Assembly (NCBI GenBank): GCA_023525975.1
Contig: CM042032.1
Span: forward strand, 36,312,001 to 36,376,000
DNA: 64,000 nt
DNA from: Smallanthus sonchifolius
Taxonomy: Eukaryota > Streptophyta > Magnoliopsida > Asterales > Asteraceae
Reading direction: 5' to 3'
Shown: positions 21,337-32,090 of the stretch, one piece after another
How the letters are laid out: each line of letters begins with the position of its first letter
How positions within the stretch are numbered: the stretch's first letter is position 1
Position numbers and translations under genes: made by a program
The notes under the pieces: generated by a model
Told to the model about the DNA's origin: nothing
Seen by the model: only the letters and a program-made list of their open reading frames with translations
The model's database searches: none

Positions 21337-21588
21337 TGCGAACTTATCAAGTACGCATGAAGCTGATATTGCGTACTTACCAAGTACGCAAGAAGAGGAT
21401 CCTGCGTACTTATCAAGTACGCATGAAGCAGGTACTGTGTATTTATCAAGTACGCATGAAATAAAGTCTGCGTATTTATCAAGTACGCATGAAGTAAAGC
21501 CTGCGTACTTATCAAGTACGCAAGAAGGAAAGTCTGCGTACTTATAAAGTACGCAAGAGCAAGGCTTTGCGCACTTGCCTAGTGTGCA
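21337..21588. repeat. eight palindromes at an exact 33-bp period
   Basis: Units start at 21337, 21370, 21403, 21436, 21469, 21502, 21535 and 21568 without a single indel. Each has arms TGCGTACTT and AAGTACGCA around three bases, with substitutions in some units, followed by 12 variable bases. The 3' LTR holds the same array at 25466-25717. Because 33 is a multiple of three the array gives long repetitive open frames on both strands, which are not genes. Confidence 0.95.
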
Positions 21589-21912
21589 AGCATGAAGTCT
21601 ATGGATATATATAGCCGGTTAGTAAAGTCAGTATGTTCGCCTAGCCAGAAATAGTGAAACCATTTAGCATTGAGTTAAGTCTGATACGTGTCAATTGTTA
21701 TGATGGTCCAGATTGTGTGAGATCCAGTAGACCATTGCAGTTAAGACACCAGGTGAGTTCTAATCCCCTTTTTGCCTTGTTTAGGGGTGGTGTGCATACT
21801 TAGTGTAAAGCATTTATTATTTTTTATATATTATAAACTGAAAGGAAAAGCTATGTTTTAGTGAAAAGTTTAAAAGAGGCAAAAGTACGTTTTGAGGAAA
21901 GTATATCTATAT

Positions 21913-22132
21913 TATGGCAAGCGTTTACTATATTTCTATATACATAAACAAAGGCATAATATATGTGATAGTATGTTTTAAGTAAGCAAGTTATATATTA
22001 TGGCAAGCGTTTACTATATTTCTATATACATAAACAAAGGCATGATATATGTTCTAGTATGCTTTCAGTAAGCAAGTTATATTTTATGGCAAGCGTTTAC
22101 TATATTTTATATACATAAACAAAGGCATATTA
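21913..22132 (+). repeat. 86-bp tandem repeat, three copies
   Basis: The word TATGGCAAGCGTTTACTA starts at 21913, 21999 and 22085. The repeat lies in the proposed LTR intron. The matching copies in the 3' LTR are at about 26041-26260. Confidence 0.8.
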
Positions 22133-22375
22133 TATATAAAAGTTATGAACAAGATTCACAGAAAGTTTTATGAACAGTAAAGTGAAAAGCTTTCCTTTAG
22201 GAATGTGTACCAGTTTGTAAAGGTCCTTGGGACAGATGTTACTTGTACAAGATGTCAGATATGGGTTCTACCCATTAGTAAGAGTCTTGATGGCTCGTTA
22301 ACAGTTGTATAATTGGGATGAGTGACGGCGGTTGCTCGGGGGACTACGCAATCCCCCATGTACCAGTTAAGTGGT

Positions 22376-22672
22376 ATTGATCACGAGGACAATACCCGGT
22401 TTTGATCACGAGGACAACATCGTGTCATGTGGTATTGATCACGAGGACAACATCAATGGGTCACGAGGACCCAACTATGCTAAGCGGTATTGATCACGAT
22501 GACAATACCAGTTGTTGATCACGAGGACAACAACATGCTAAGCGGTATTGATCACGAGGACAATACCAGTAGTGACAAGGAATTGACGGTTAAGTGGTAC
22601 TGATCACGAGGACCATACCAGCAGTGATAAGAATTGATGGTTAAGTGGTATTGATCACGAGGGCAGTACCAA
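22376..22672 (+). repeat. GATCACGAGGACAA repeat cluster
   Basis: About ten copies of GATCACGAGGACAA, many within a longer inverted form GGTATT...AATACC, lie at irregular spacing. The cluster recurs at about 26500-26800 in the other LTR. It also lies in the proposed LTR intron. Confidence 0.8.
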
Positions 22673-23120
22673 CAGTGACAAGGAATTGATGGATACCTTA
22701 TGAACGTTTTTAACTATTTTTGAAAAGTGAAGTATGTAAAGTTTTGCCTTAAGGGCAGTATGTATGTATTAGTAAATATTTTGTAAAAATTGATTTAAAG
22801 TAAACGTTAGAACTCACTCAGCGTTGCTGATTTTTAGTATGCATATCAGTTAAGTGCAGGTGTAGTTAATGGATGTGGATGCTTGGCTTGGCGAGAAGAG
22901 TTACCTGAAGATCAGTGTCTGGCATCACGATTATGTTTATGTTATATTTTAATTTGATGTTGTTAAAGACAAATTGTATTAGACATGTTTATGTTTTCGC
23001 TGCGTATGTTGAGATTTTAAATCGTTTCCGCTGTGTTAATGAATGTCTTATGTTTAAAGTGCTATGTGTTGATGAGTAAATCCAATACGTGAGGCCTCCC
23101 GGGAAAGGTGCCTTACAAGT

Positions 23121-23132
23121 TGGTATCAGAGC
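23121..23132 (+). promoter_or_regulatory. primer-binding site (initiator Met tRNA)
   Basis: TGGTATCAGAGC starts three bases after the LTR end. Confidence 0.95.
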
Positions 23133-23448
23133 CATAGTTTGAGAGATTTGGACATCCCCGATGTCCAGACTTAAACTGAGAATGGGACCAAGTAGCGGAT
23201 GCCAGTACGGGTAACTCAGGCCAAAGCATCAGAAGCGTATAGTAAGTAAAGTTTACCTTTTAGAGTGTCAAGATAAGAATAGAGGCTTTAGTGGAACCAT
23301 GAAAGCGAATAAATAGAAAACAAGATGTGATGTAATGGTTAATTGCATATGGCTAGTGTATATTAACATCTTACCTTACTTATTGTGTTCTACATATTCC
23401 CTAGCATGATGAAATTAAATCCTTTGGTTCTCTATCTTTCAGTTAGAA

Positions 23449-24698
23449 ATGGCTAGACGTGGAGGAACTAGAGGGGGTGGTGGAGGAAGACGTGGTGGGC
23501 GTACAGGCCGCCACGATGGAGCTAGCACAAACCAAGTGATTGAGGGGAGTGTTCACACTACCCATACTGATACGGTAGTCAGTCAGCACAATGTTGAGCA
23601 TGCAGAAGGAGATGACCAACCGTTTGAGTTTGAACCAGTCGTACAAAAAGCTCTTGGCCGTGAGTTTACCCGGCTGCTGAAGGAAACCTTACCAGCCATA
23701 CTAGACGAAGCGTTAAGAAAGGCCAAGGAAAACCCCAACGTAATCCCAGCCACTGAAGAACCATGGGAGGACCAGTTCTGGTGGAGAATGTTGCACCGCC
23801 TACCCGCGGATGCGATTACAAGGAATTTTGTGGTTGTGATCCCCCTGAGTTAACTGGGGAGAAAGAAGCAGCTGATACTTTAGATTGGATCAACGGCATG
23901 GAATCCACCATCCGCCTCAGTGACTGCCGACCGGATCAAGCGGTCATGTTCGCAGCTAAGTCACTGAAGGGAGAGGCAGCACACTGGTTGGAGACTTTGA
24001 AACAAGCTAAGGGTGACCAAGCAGTCGAGCTTATGAGGTGGAGTGATCTGAAAGCGCTAGTAATTGAGAAATTCTGCCCCAAGAACGAAGTCCACAAAGT
24101 GGAGAGAGAGTTCCTGACGTTGCAAGCCGGACTCATGACTCACAGACAATATACTTCCAACTACAACGAACTGGCACGCCTAGTGCCTCATCCTGTAACC
24201 ATAGAGGAGAGGAGGATTCATTATTATGTTCAAGGGTTGCCTCTAAAGATACGTACCTTTGTAAAGGCCAACACACCGAGTACCTTTGAGTCGATGGTTG
24301 TTCTGAGCGGAGTTGTCTATGATGACATTGCCTCTGAAGTCATTTCTGAAGCACCTAAGAAACAAGTGGCTAAACGGACTGGGGAGGACCTTCAGGGTCC
24401 TAGTGATAGGAGGTCAAGGTTAGAAGCAGAGGGTCTATGTGGAAAATGTGGGAAAAGGCAGGGAGGAGAGTGCAGAGTTGGGCAGGCGGGATGCTTTAAG
24501 TGTGGCAAGTTTGGACACCAATCACGTGAGTGCCCGGTGAAGTCTAGGTGCCACAACTGTGGGGAGCCGGGGCATTTGAGCAGAGACTGTAGAAAGCACA
24601 AAGAGTCGGAAGCGGGAGGATCCGGAAAGGGTAAGGGTGCAGAGAAAGAACCTTACATCAACAAGGCCACAGCAAGGGCTTACCAGATAACTCAGTAA
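23449..24698 (+). pseudogene. gag: gag of the gag-only gypsy element, one frameshift
   Basis: The ATG at 23449 follows a pyrimidine tract ending in CTTTCAG. The N-terminus is Gly/Arg-rich (MARRGGTRGGGGGRRGG). The first frame runs to 23853, but near 23755-23770 the homologous protein moves to the next frame (RGCDYKEFCGCDPPELTG), so a single-base indel breaks gag. The second part has the retrotransposon gag domain (EAAHWLETL, VIEKFCPKNEVHKVEREF, YVQGLPLKIRTFVKA) and two CCHC knuckles, CFKCGKFGHQSREC and CHNCGEPGHLSRDC. The frame ends at 24698 where the protease would begin in the full element at 32774-42097. Gag coats the RNA and forms particles; this copy probably depends on others. Confidence 0.85.
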
Positions 24699-24955
24699 GG
24701 TACGTTGCAAACTCTTATTCGTGATATGCCAAGTTTATGTTATTATTTCCTTAAATGATTAGTTAGCCCCATCAGCTTAGAAGCCTTAGAACTAGATATT
24801 TCCTTGATTAGACCCTCAGCGGTAGTTAATCACAATGGCCTTCATGACCAAGCTGCCTTGCATAGCTACGGTTTATGCCACCCATTCTGTGATTAGCTAT
24901 CAGTTTAACTTATGGCAGGTTTCGAGGACGAAACCTATTGTAAGGAGGGTAGACT
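24699..24955 (+). other. 3' non-coding part with polypurine tract
   Basis: Short non-coding stretch between gag and the 3' LTR. It ends with TTTCGAGGACGAAACCT and AAGGAGGGTAGACT, which match the segment before the 3' LTR at 39933. AAGGAGGG is the likely polypurine tract. Confidence 0.75.
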
Positions 24956-27245
24956 TGTAACAGCCCGAGTTTAAGAGCGCGAAAGAATTCATGAGAATTA
25001 AAAAAATTAAATAAGAAAGGAAGGGAAGCGAGCTTGGGCCGGGGTGTATAGGCCGAAAGGGGCAAGGTTCGGGCCCTTATAAACCTCAAAATCAGCCCAA
25101 AACCCTCACTCCCAACCTCATTTCTGGATTTGTAGAGAGAGAAAGTGAGAGAGAGTCTAGAGAGAGAAAGTTCCGGTTTTCGAATCTAAACTCGTAGGAC
25201 CATAGGCATACGTATTTGAAACGATAAGCTGTGAAGAAGAAGCGTTTACAGGTAACCGATTCTCCTAGATCTGAGTTTTTGTTCGTTTTTTTGGGTTTTT
25301 CGGGTTTTGGAGGAAAAGGTAACGTTTTTACGGATTAAACTGAAGGAAAAACATAGATTTAAGTTCCTTAATGAAAAGCAATCGTTTTGAATGTAAACAA
25401 GTCCGGGATCTTGACGTGATCAGACCCGAACACGAAAGTTAGGGTTTTTGCGAGGAAGCAGTTCTTGCGTACTTATCAAGTACGCATGAAGCTGACACTG
25501 CGTACTTACCAAGTACGCAAGAAGAGGATCCAGCGTACTTATCAAGTACGCATGAAGCAGGTGCTGCGTATTTATCAAGTACGCATGAAGTAAAGCCTGC
25601 GTATTTATCAAGTACGCATGAAGGAAAGCCTGCGTACTTATCAAGTACGCAAGAAGCAAAGTCTGCGTACTTATAAAGTACACAAGAGCAAGGCTTTGCG
25701 CACTTGCCAAGTGCGCAAGCATGAAGTCTATGGATATATATAGCCGGTTAGTAAAGTCAGTATGTTCGCCTAGCCAGAAATAGTGAAACCATTTAGCGTT
25801 GAGTTAAGTCTGATACGCGTCAATTGTTATGATTGTCCAGATTGTGTGAGATCCAGTAGACCATTGCAGTTAAGATACCAGGTGAGTTCTAATCCCCTTT
25901 TTGCCTTCTTTAGGGGTAGTGTGCATACTTAGTGTAAAGCGTTTATTATATTTTATGTATAATAAACTGAAAGGAAAAGCTATGTTTTAGTGAAAAGTTT
26001 AAAAGAGGCAAAAGTATGTTTTGAGGAAAGTATATCTATATTATGGCAAGCGTTTACTATATTTCTATATACATAAACAAAGGCATAATATATGTGATAG
26101 TATGTTTTTAGTAAGCAAGTTATATATTATGGCAAGCGTTTACTATATTTCTATATACATAAACAAAGGCATGGTATATGTGCTAGTATGTTTTCAGTAA
26201 GAAAGTTATATTTTATGGCAAGCGTTTACTATATTTTATATACATAAACAAAGGCATATTATATATAAAAGTTATGAACAAGATTCACAGAAAGTTTTAT
26301 GAACAGTAAAGTGAACAGCTTTCCTTTGGGAATGTGTACCATTTTGTAAAGGTCCTTGTGACAGATGTTACTTGTACAAGATGTCAGATATGGGTTCTAC
26401 TCATTAGTAAGAGTCTTGATGGCTCGTTAACAGTTGTACAATTGGGATGATTGACGGCGGTTGCTCGGGGGACTACGCAATCCCCCATGTACCAGTTAAG
26501 CGATATTGATCACGAGGATAATACCCGGTGTTGATCACGAGGACAATATCGTGTCATGTGGTGTTGATCACGAGGACAACATCAATGGGTCACGAGGACA
26601 ACAACATGCTAAGCGGTATTGATCACGAGGACATACAAGTTGTTGATCACGCGGATAACAACATGCTAAGCGGTATTGATCACGAGGACAATACCATTAG
26701 TGACAAGGAATTGACGATTAAGTGGTACTGATCACGAGGACAATACCAGCAGTGATAAGAATTGACGGTAAAGTGGTATTGATCACGAGGGTAGTACCAA
26801 CAGTGACAAGGAATTGACGGATACCTTATGAACGTTTTAAACTATTTTTGAAAAGTGAAGTATGTAAATTTTTGCCTTAAGGGCAGTATGTATGTATTAG
26901 TAAATCTTTTGTAAAAATTGATTTAAAGTAAACGTTAGAACTCACACAGCGTTGCTGATTTTTAGTATGCATATCAGTTAAGTGCAGGTGTAGTTGATGG
27001 ATGTGGATGCTTGGCTTGGCGAGAAGAGTTACCCGAAGATCAGTGTCTGGCATCCCGATTATGTTTATGTTATATTTTAATTTGATGTTGTTAAAGACAA
27101 ATTGTATTAGACATGTTTATGTTTCCACAACGTATGTTGAGATTTTAAATCGTTTCCGCTGTGTTAATGAATGTCTTATGTTTAAAGTGCTATGTGTTGA
27201 TGAGTAAATCTAATACGTGAGGCCTCTCGGGAAAGGGGCCTTACA
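24956..27245 (+). mobile_element. gag-only element 3' LTR
   Basis: Starts TGTAACAGCCCGAG and ends GGGGCCTTACA. It has the same order of palindrome array, TATA box, donor-like site and repeats as the 5' LTR. Confidence 0.9.
25466..25717. repeat. 33-bp palindrome array, 3' LTR copy
   Basis: Eight units from 25466 at 33-bp steps, the last starting at 25697. Same arms as the 5' LTR array. Confidence 0.95.
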
Positions 27246-28363
27246 CTACAGAATTATACTTATACTTATTATTAAACCCTACACCTAGATATTATTTATA
27301 CAACCCATTTACACATATTTATAAAAATAGATTAACAAAAGTTATTTACTAAATTTATATTTAATATAAAACGCTCGATACATTTTTATCACTAAATGAC
27401 TAAGTACATATTTTTATAAATAAATAAATAAATAAATTATCAACTATTTATTTACTCTATATTTAAACAAAGATTGTTTATTTAGGTTACCCTTAACAAA
27501 ACTTAACGCCTACAACTCTAACTCTTTGAACACACATCCAATTCAACCCTAGACTCATACATAGACTATTGTGCACACTATTAATTCAATACATATTACA
27601 CTCTAGGTTAATGTTGTGCATTACAAGGATCTTGTTACTATCTAGTTTCTCGTGCTAGCTACATCCTTGTGAATCAAGTGAGTATTACATAGCCCCTTTT
27701 ACTCTTTTACACTTTTTGGGGTGGAACATGAACACTATACAAACTATTGCTTACCTTTACACAAACTACACAAATACAAATCCTCTTTACATTCATGTGT
27801 GCAATTTGAGCTTTATGCCTGAGTGCTAGTTGTGCTAACTTTTGTGTGCAATTTATGTGCAATCATTAACTATTCAAGCCGACGGTAAACAATGATAGAT
27901 CTATTGAGTCTGACAAACCCACCCAGATTGGGGTGATTGTTACCAACAACAGAATTTTGCATGCTAGTTACAAAGGTTTGATTGTACTTAGTTACACAAT
28001 AGCTGCTCTCCATAAATGCCTTATTTTATCATGTTATGTAAGGATTTGTTTACTCATAATCTATATGCTATCTATATACAAACATGTGTATGCTCACCAA
28101 CTTTTTAGTTGACTTTCTTTTATTCATGTTTCATGTGCTAATGAGTGAGTTTGATCACGGCATGCTACACATAGGCTTTGGACTTAGTTAAATTTAAATA
28201 AAGACTATTATGTATTTCGTTTATGTACTTGTTTGAATTTGGTTATGTTGAATTATTTGAAGTTAAATTTGATGTTTAAAATATTGAAATCTAGTCAACC
28301 TTGTGCTCCTGAACAGTCTACATGTCCCGCCCTGACTTTTTCGCCGTCGGTTGGGGTGTGACA
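27246..28363 (+). mobile_element. outer gypsy 5' LTR, second part
   Basis: Continues the LTR from the CTACA duplication to GGGGTGTGACA at 28363 and aligns with about 47130-48228. The donor-like GTGAGT begins at 27678. The acceptor position reads TTTCATGTGC (28131 region) where the 3' LTR has TTTCAGGTGC, so the acceptor AG is lost in this copy. Confidence 0.85.
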
Positions 28364-28366
28364 GAT

Positions 28367-28378
28367 TGGTATCAGAGC
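28367..28378 (+). promoter_or_regulatory. primer-binding site (initiator Met tRNA)
   Basis: TGGTATCAGAGC starts four bases after the LTR end. The following 80 bp (CTAGGTTATTAGACAC, CCTTGACCTAGACTATAAC) are nearly repeated in the non-autonomous element near 57570-57640. Confidence 0.95.
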
Positions 28379-29063
28379 CTTTGTTACAGTGAACTAGGTT
28401 ATTAGACACCCTTGACCTAGACTATAACTTTAGGACACTCACTTATGCCATGCTTCATGATTATGTGATATGTGTTACATGCAAGGTGTTTACATGCTTA
28501 CTATTATTACTTATTATTTCGCTTTTGATGCCTTACTTGTTAAAAATTCGTAACCTATTAAGATATACTTAAATAATAATTAAACAAACAATATCCCTAC
28601 CTATACCCTAAAACCTCATAATATTCTTACCTACTTGTCTATCATCATCTTCTTAGCATGTGGAAACTTCATGGATTTAAATCTATAAAAATTCTTTATT
28701 TCCTCGTTAAGGCTTCTAAACTTTGTTAATTATTTGAGGACACGTGCAATATGGAAGGGTGACACCTGTATTCTGGGTTTTTTGTCTAGGAAATCATTTC
28801 GCATAAATCTCAATCAACCGAGGGACCCGTATGCTTTCCTGGGAATTCCCGGGGTGAGTGTTTACTTATAGGCTAAAACATGTCTCCTTGAAAATTATAT
28901 AAGTTTAATTGACCTTAATGTGTCATAGTATTCAAGTGATTTTATCACTATTTGAGTACAATCCAAAGTATGATTAACTATTTTATTTGCTATCTTATTC
29001 TTTTAAATCCAAACAACATTCATAAGTTCTTACATCTTTTCTTGTGGTGTGCAATTCTGTAGA
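28379..29063 (+). other. leader of the outer gypsy element
   Basis: Untranslated leader between PBS and gag. It contains a donor-like GGGGTGAGTG at about 28851-28860 and an acceptor-like TTCTGTAG two bases before the gag ATG, so a leader intron of about 200 bases is possible. Confidence 0.5.
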
Positions 29064-29117
29064 ATGCCTCCCCGTCGTGCTCCCGTGACCAACAACAATA
29101 CCGACATTGCTGCTATC
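29064..29117 (+). pseudogene. gag: outer gypsy gag, first 18 codons
   Basis: ATG at 29064 begins MPPRRAPVTNNNTDIAAI. The frame is cut exactly after codon 18 by the solo LTR. It resumes at 32091 in the same frame once the CTATC duplication is discounted (LAQLVTQLTQANG). Confidence 0.85.
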
Positions 29118-32085
29118 TGTGACACCCAGCATTTCAGGTCAATATCTATATTTCATAAATACACGTTCTTAGTATATATTTCCTGAAGGTTCATTTTGAC
29201 AAAGTAAAGTCAAGGAGTCTAGCAAAGGAGTTTATTCCATGTCTAGTAAATTTTAAAGAATTACTAGAAAAAGTAAGCAGTCATAAACCGCAAGATACGG
29301 TCGTTGGTGATTAAAAAGAATGTTATTCCAGAAAAGTCTAGAGACATGTTTGAGTATAAAAACATAAAGATTGGTGACTAACTTTTATAAAAAGTTGACA
29401 CATAAATAATTGTTACATGACTCTATGTTATTTTATGTGTATACATATACATTATAGTTAAAATAATAACTAAGACGGGTTTAACTAGTAAACTATTGAG
29501 ACTAGTCAAACAACACAAAAATATATAAAGTATAATTTTATTAAACCCGGTTTTAATAAAAAGTGTAAATTTATCGCGTTTGACTTGTACCAGCTACCAC
29601 CTTAATACCCGTCTAAAATATCAAATCTCTAAAACCATACCATTCTTTTTATATGTGCAAGATCTAATTATTTAAGTAAAATCCCATATCACCACCATCC
29701 CACATCTATCATATACCATCAACTTTCTTAATCACCACACCATTCTCATTCAATCGGCCACCATACCCAAACCCATCTATTTTCCTACCAACTTTGACCA
29801 AAGACTTTCTACAAATATCTATACACACACAAACACACAATATATCTCACAAATGTTACAACTACAATCAAGATCCAGGAAGTTCAAGTGGTGGATTCAA
29901 ATCCAAAAAAAAATACAACTAATTCCTTCCTAAACATTATCCTTGTATAACAGTGAGTGTTTTAACTTCTAATTTTAGTTTTTATTATAAGTTTTACAAG
30001 TTGTTATGCTTAGAACCTTCACCCAAGTAGCTCACATGGATTGAAATTTCTAAATGTGTATTAAATAACCTGATGAAGAACTTGACTTATTTATACAGAA
30101 TAATAATTTATAAAATGAGTTATGTGTTAAACCTATAGATCCGGGTATGTATATGTGGTGTAGATTTGTTAACTTTTACGCAAATTTGGACTTTTAAAGC
30201 CAAATATATACTAATGGTTACTAGAATAAAAGTTTAGGTCTAAAAGAACATACATGGATCTTGAAACGTATATATTCTTGATGGTTTGTTGAATATATAA
30301 ATGTTTGATTATAAATATTGTTAATGAAAAATATGAATCATCTAAATGTATGTTTTAAACAATGTGTGTGATTATGGGAGTTTTCTTGTAATTTTGATGG
30401 TAACATTTAGTTAATCAAGTATTCTGTGAATAATTTTATTTTGTATAAATATGGCCTTAAATAAACTACTATAACATTTTCGGAATTAATAAGTGAAAAT
30501 GAAAAATATGCAACTTTACATAATTACAGGTTACGAAGTATGATGAAATGTGTTGGGTATAATTTTGAGACTGATGCTGTCAATCGAAATTACAGTATCG
30601 AAACTACTAGTTTCGGTTGAACTTTTGTTCAATAGAAACTACTAGTTTCGGTGGAACTTTTGTTCAATCGAAACTACTAGTTTCGGTTGAACATTTGTTC
30701 AATCGAAACTAGGTAGTTTCGATACCTGTTTTTCAGGCCCATTGGGCAGTGGCTTGGAAAACAAGGCGCATGTGCTTGGCCTCCTATATATAGAAAATTA
30801 TTAAATGTCGTTCGGGACGAGTAGTTGCATGTGGACGCGTTAACTTGGTTGATACGCACGTAGGATGATAAACATGCACGATTATACTTGAACGATATTT
30901 AGGATTGTATATAATTATTTTTAGGAAATAATTATATGTTTATACGTGAACTATAATGTGAATATATTATAAGTTGTTACAAAAATAATATATATTTTTG
31001 GTACACGTAACAATTCACCAATATAGAAATATAATATTTTCTTGAAAAATAAGTAAAGCGTCTAGACTGGAATAATAATGGAATAATAATCACCAACGAG
31101 TCGTCACGAGAAAACATTGCTTAAAATAAATAAGGACGTACTTAACAGGAATAGTTAAGTCGGGTGAACAACTTGCGTTTAAGATGGGTAGTCTTAACGT
31201 GTATGTTATCCTTGTGTAATTAGGATACGGGTAGGCGGGTCTGCTGTTATTCAAATAATTGCTAGCATTCATACTGTCGAGGTGAGTTTCACTAAACCCC
31301 TTTTTCTAGGTTTTTGAAATGTTTTGGGGTGGAAACATACTTGTAAAAGAATTTTGTATGTAAATGAATGAACTAATGATCTGACCGTATGTGTGTATTG
31401 AGGGAAAAATAAAGCGCTTAAAGTCCTCGGAATAAATTAGTAACCATTAGCTATGGACTTAGCCCGGGATTATATGAATAGTACTATTGGGGGTGACGCC
31501 TCCGGTCATGGTTAGTCGCGCTAACCTAGGGGTCCAAATGGCCAAATGATCGCATATTATCTTACTCGCAGAAAGGCGAGGGGAGGCACTAAATTGTTGG
31601 GGTTTGGTTACGGTCTCGTACATTACATACATTTTTGTATTCCTTGCAAGTTTATAAATGGGGTCAATTGATCGGATTAGTATTCGGATTCATTGGTAAT
31701 ACATACAAAGAATTTTGATCGAAAAATTATCAGGTTTAAACATTGGGTTTATGATAACTCTTTATAATAACTTGTGAACTCACCAACCTCGTGTTGACAT
31801 TTTTAAGTATGTTTTCAGGAAATTAAACGTGGTCAACGGGTTAGCAATGTAGGTTACATGCATGCACGTGGATACGGCTTTTGGGAGGATTTCTCTTGTA
31901 TAACTCATGGTCTTGAGTCATATTTGCGAAATCTTAAACTTTTGTAAACTCAAGTTGATATTTTGTGACGTAAATATTTTAAACTCGATTATGTATCCAA
32001 TTACATGTATGTGTTTGCGGTAATCATATGCTTTGGAAACCAGTGAATGTTAAGCCTAGCGTTTCCGCCTTGGCGGGGTGTGACA
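29118..32085 (+). mobile_element. solo LTR of a Tekay-like gypsy (2968 bp)
   Basis: Starts TGTGACACCC and ends GGGGTGTGACA, and is flanked by CTATC on both sides (29113-29117 and 32086-32090). There is no PBS, coding region or second LTR, so it is a solo LTR left by recombination between the two LTRs of one insertion. It holds four palindromes with cores CGAAACTA...TAGTTTCG at 35-bp spacing (30598-30722), a CTATATATAG box near 30783, a donor-like GAG/GTGAGT at 31281 and an acceptor-like TTTTCAG at 31818. A CGTCGAGGT-containing open frame nearby is not a gene. Confidence 0.9.
30598..30722. repeat. palindrome array, CGAAACTA/TAGTTTCG type, 35-bp period
   Basis: Units start at 30598, 30633, 30668 and 30703, three equal spacings of 35 bp. 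The last unit has a wider loop (CGAAACTAGGTAGTTTCG). A TATA box follows about 60 bp later. Confidence 0.9.
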
Positions 32086-32090
32086 CTATC

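Larger units (their letters stand above)
20827..23117 (+). mobile_element. gag-only element 5' LTR
   Basis: Starts TGTAACAGCCCGAG and ends GGTGCCTTACA. In order it contains GA-rich repeats (GAGAGAGAAAG) near 21003-21050, a CAG/GTAACC step at 21121, the 33-bp palindrome array (21337-21588), a TATATATAG box near 21606, the splice-donor-like CAG/GTGAGT at 21752, three 86-bp repeats from 21913, and a dense set of GATCACGAGGACAA repeats at 22376-22672. Confidence 0.9.
20827..27245 (+). mobile_element. gag-only (non-autonomous) Tekay-like gypsy element
   Basis: The two LTRs are almost the same length (20827-23117, 2291 bp; 24956-27245, 2290 bp) and differ by few bases, so insertion was recent. The interior is only 1.84 kb: PBS, a gag gene and a polypurine tract, with no protease, RT or integrase. 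The flanks CAATA and CTACA match at three of five positions, and CTACA is the sequence at the empty site in the 3' LTR copy (near 47132). It sits in the 5' LTR of the outer gypsy. Movement would need pol from a related element. Confidence 0.9.

Noticed and set aside
21291..21588. Repetitive reverse-strand open frame with recurring HAYLI-type peptides over the 33-bp array
   Set aside because: The frame stays open because the repeat period is a multiple of three. It has no promoter context and the same happens on both strands of other arrays.
21337..21588. CRISPR array
   Set aside because: The units are imperfect palindromes with related spacers in a plant LTR, and no cas gene is present. Length and symmetry fit LTR motif arrays.
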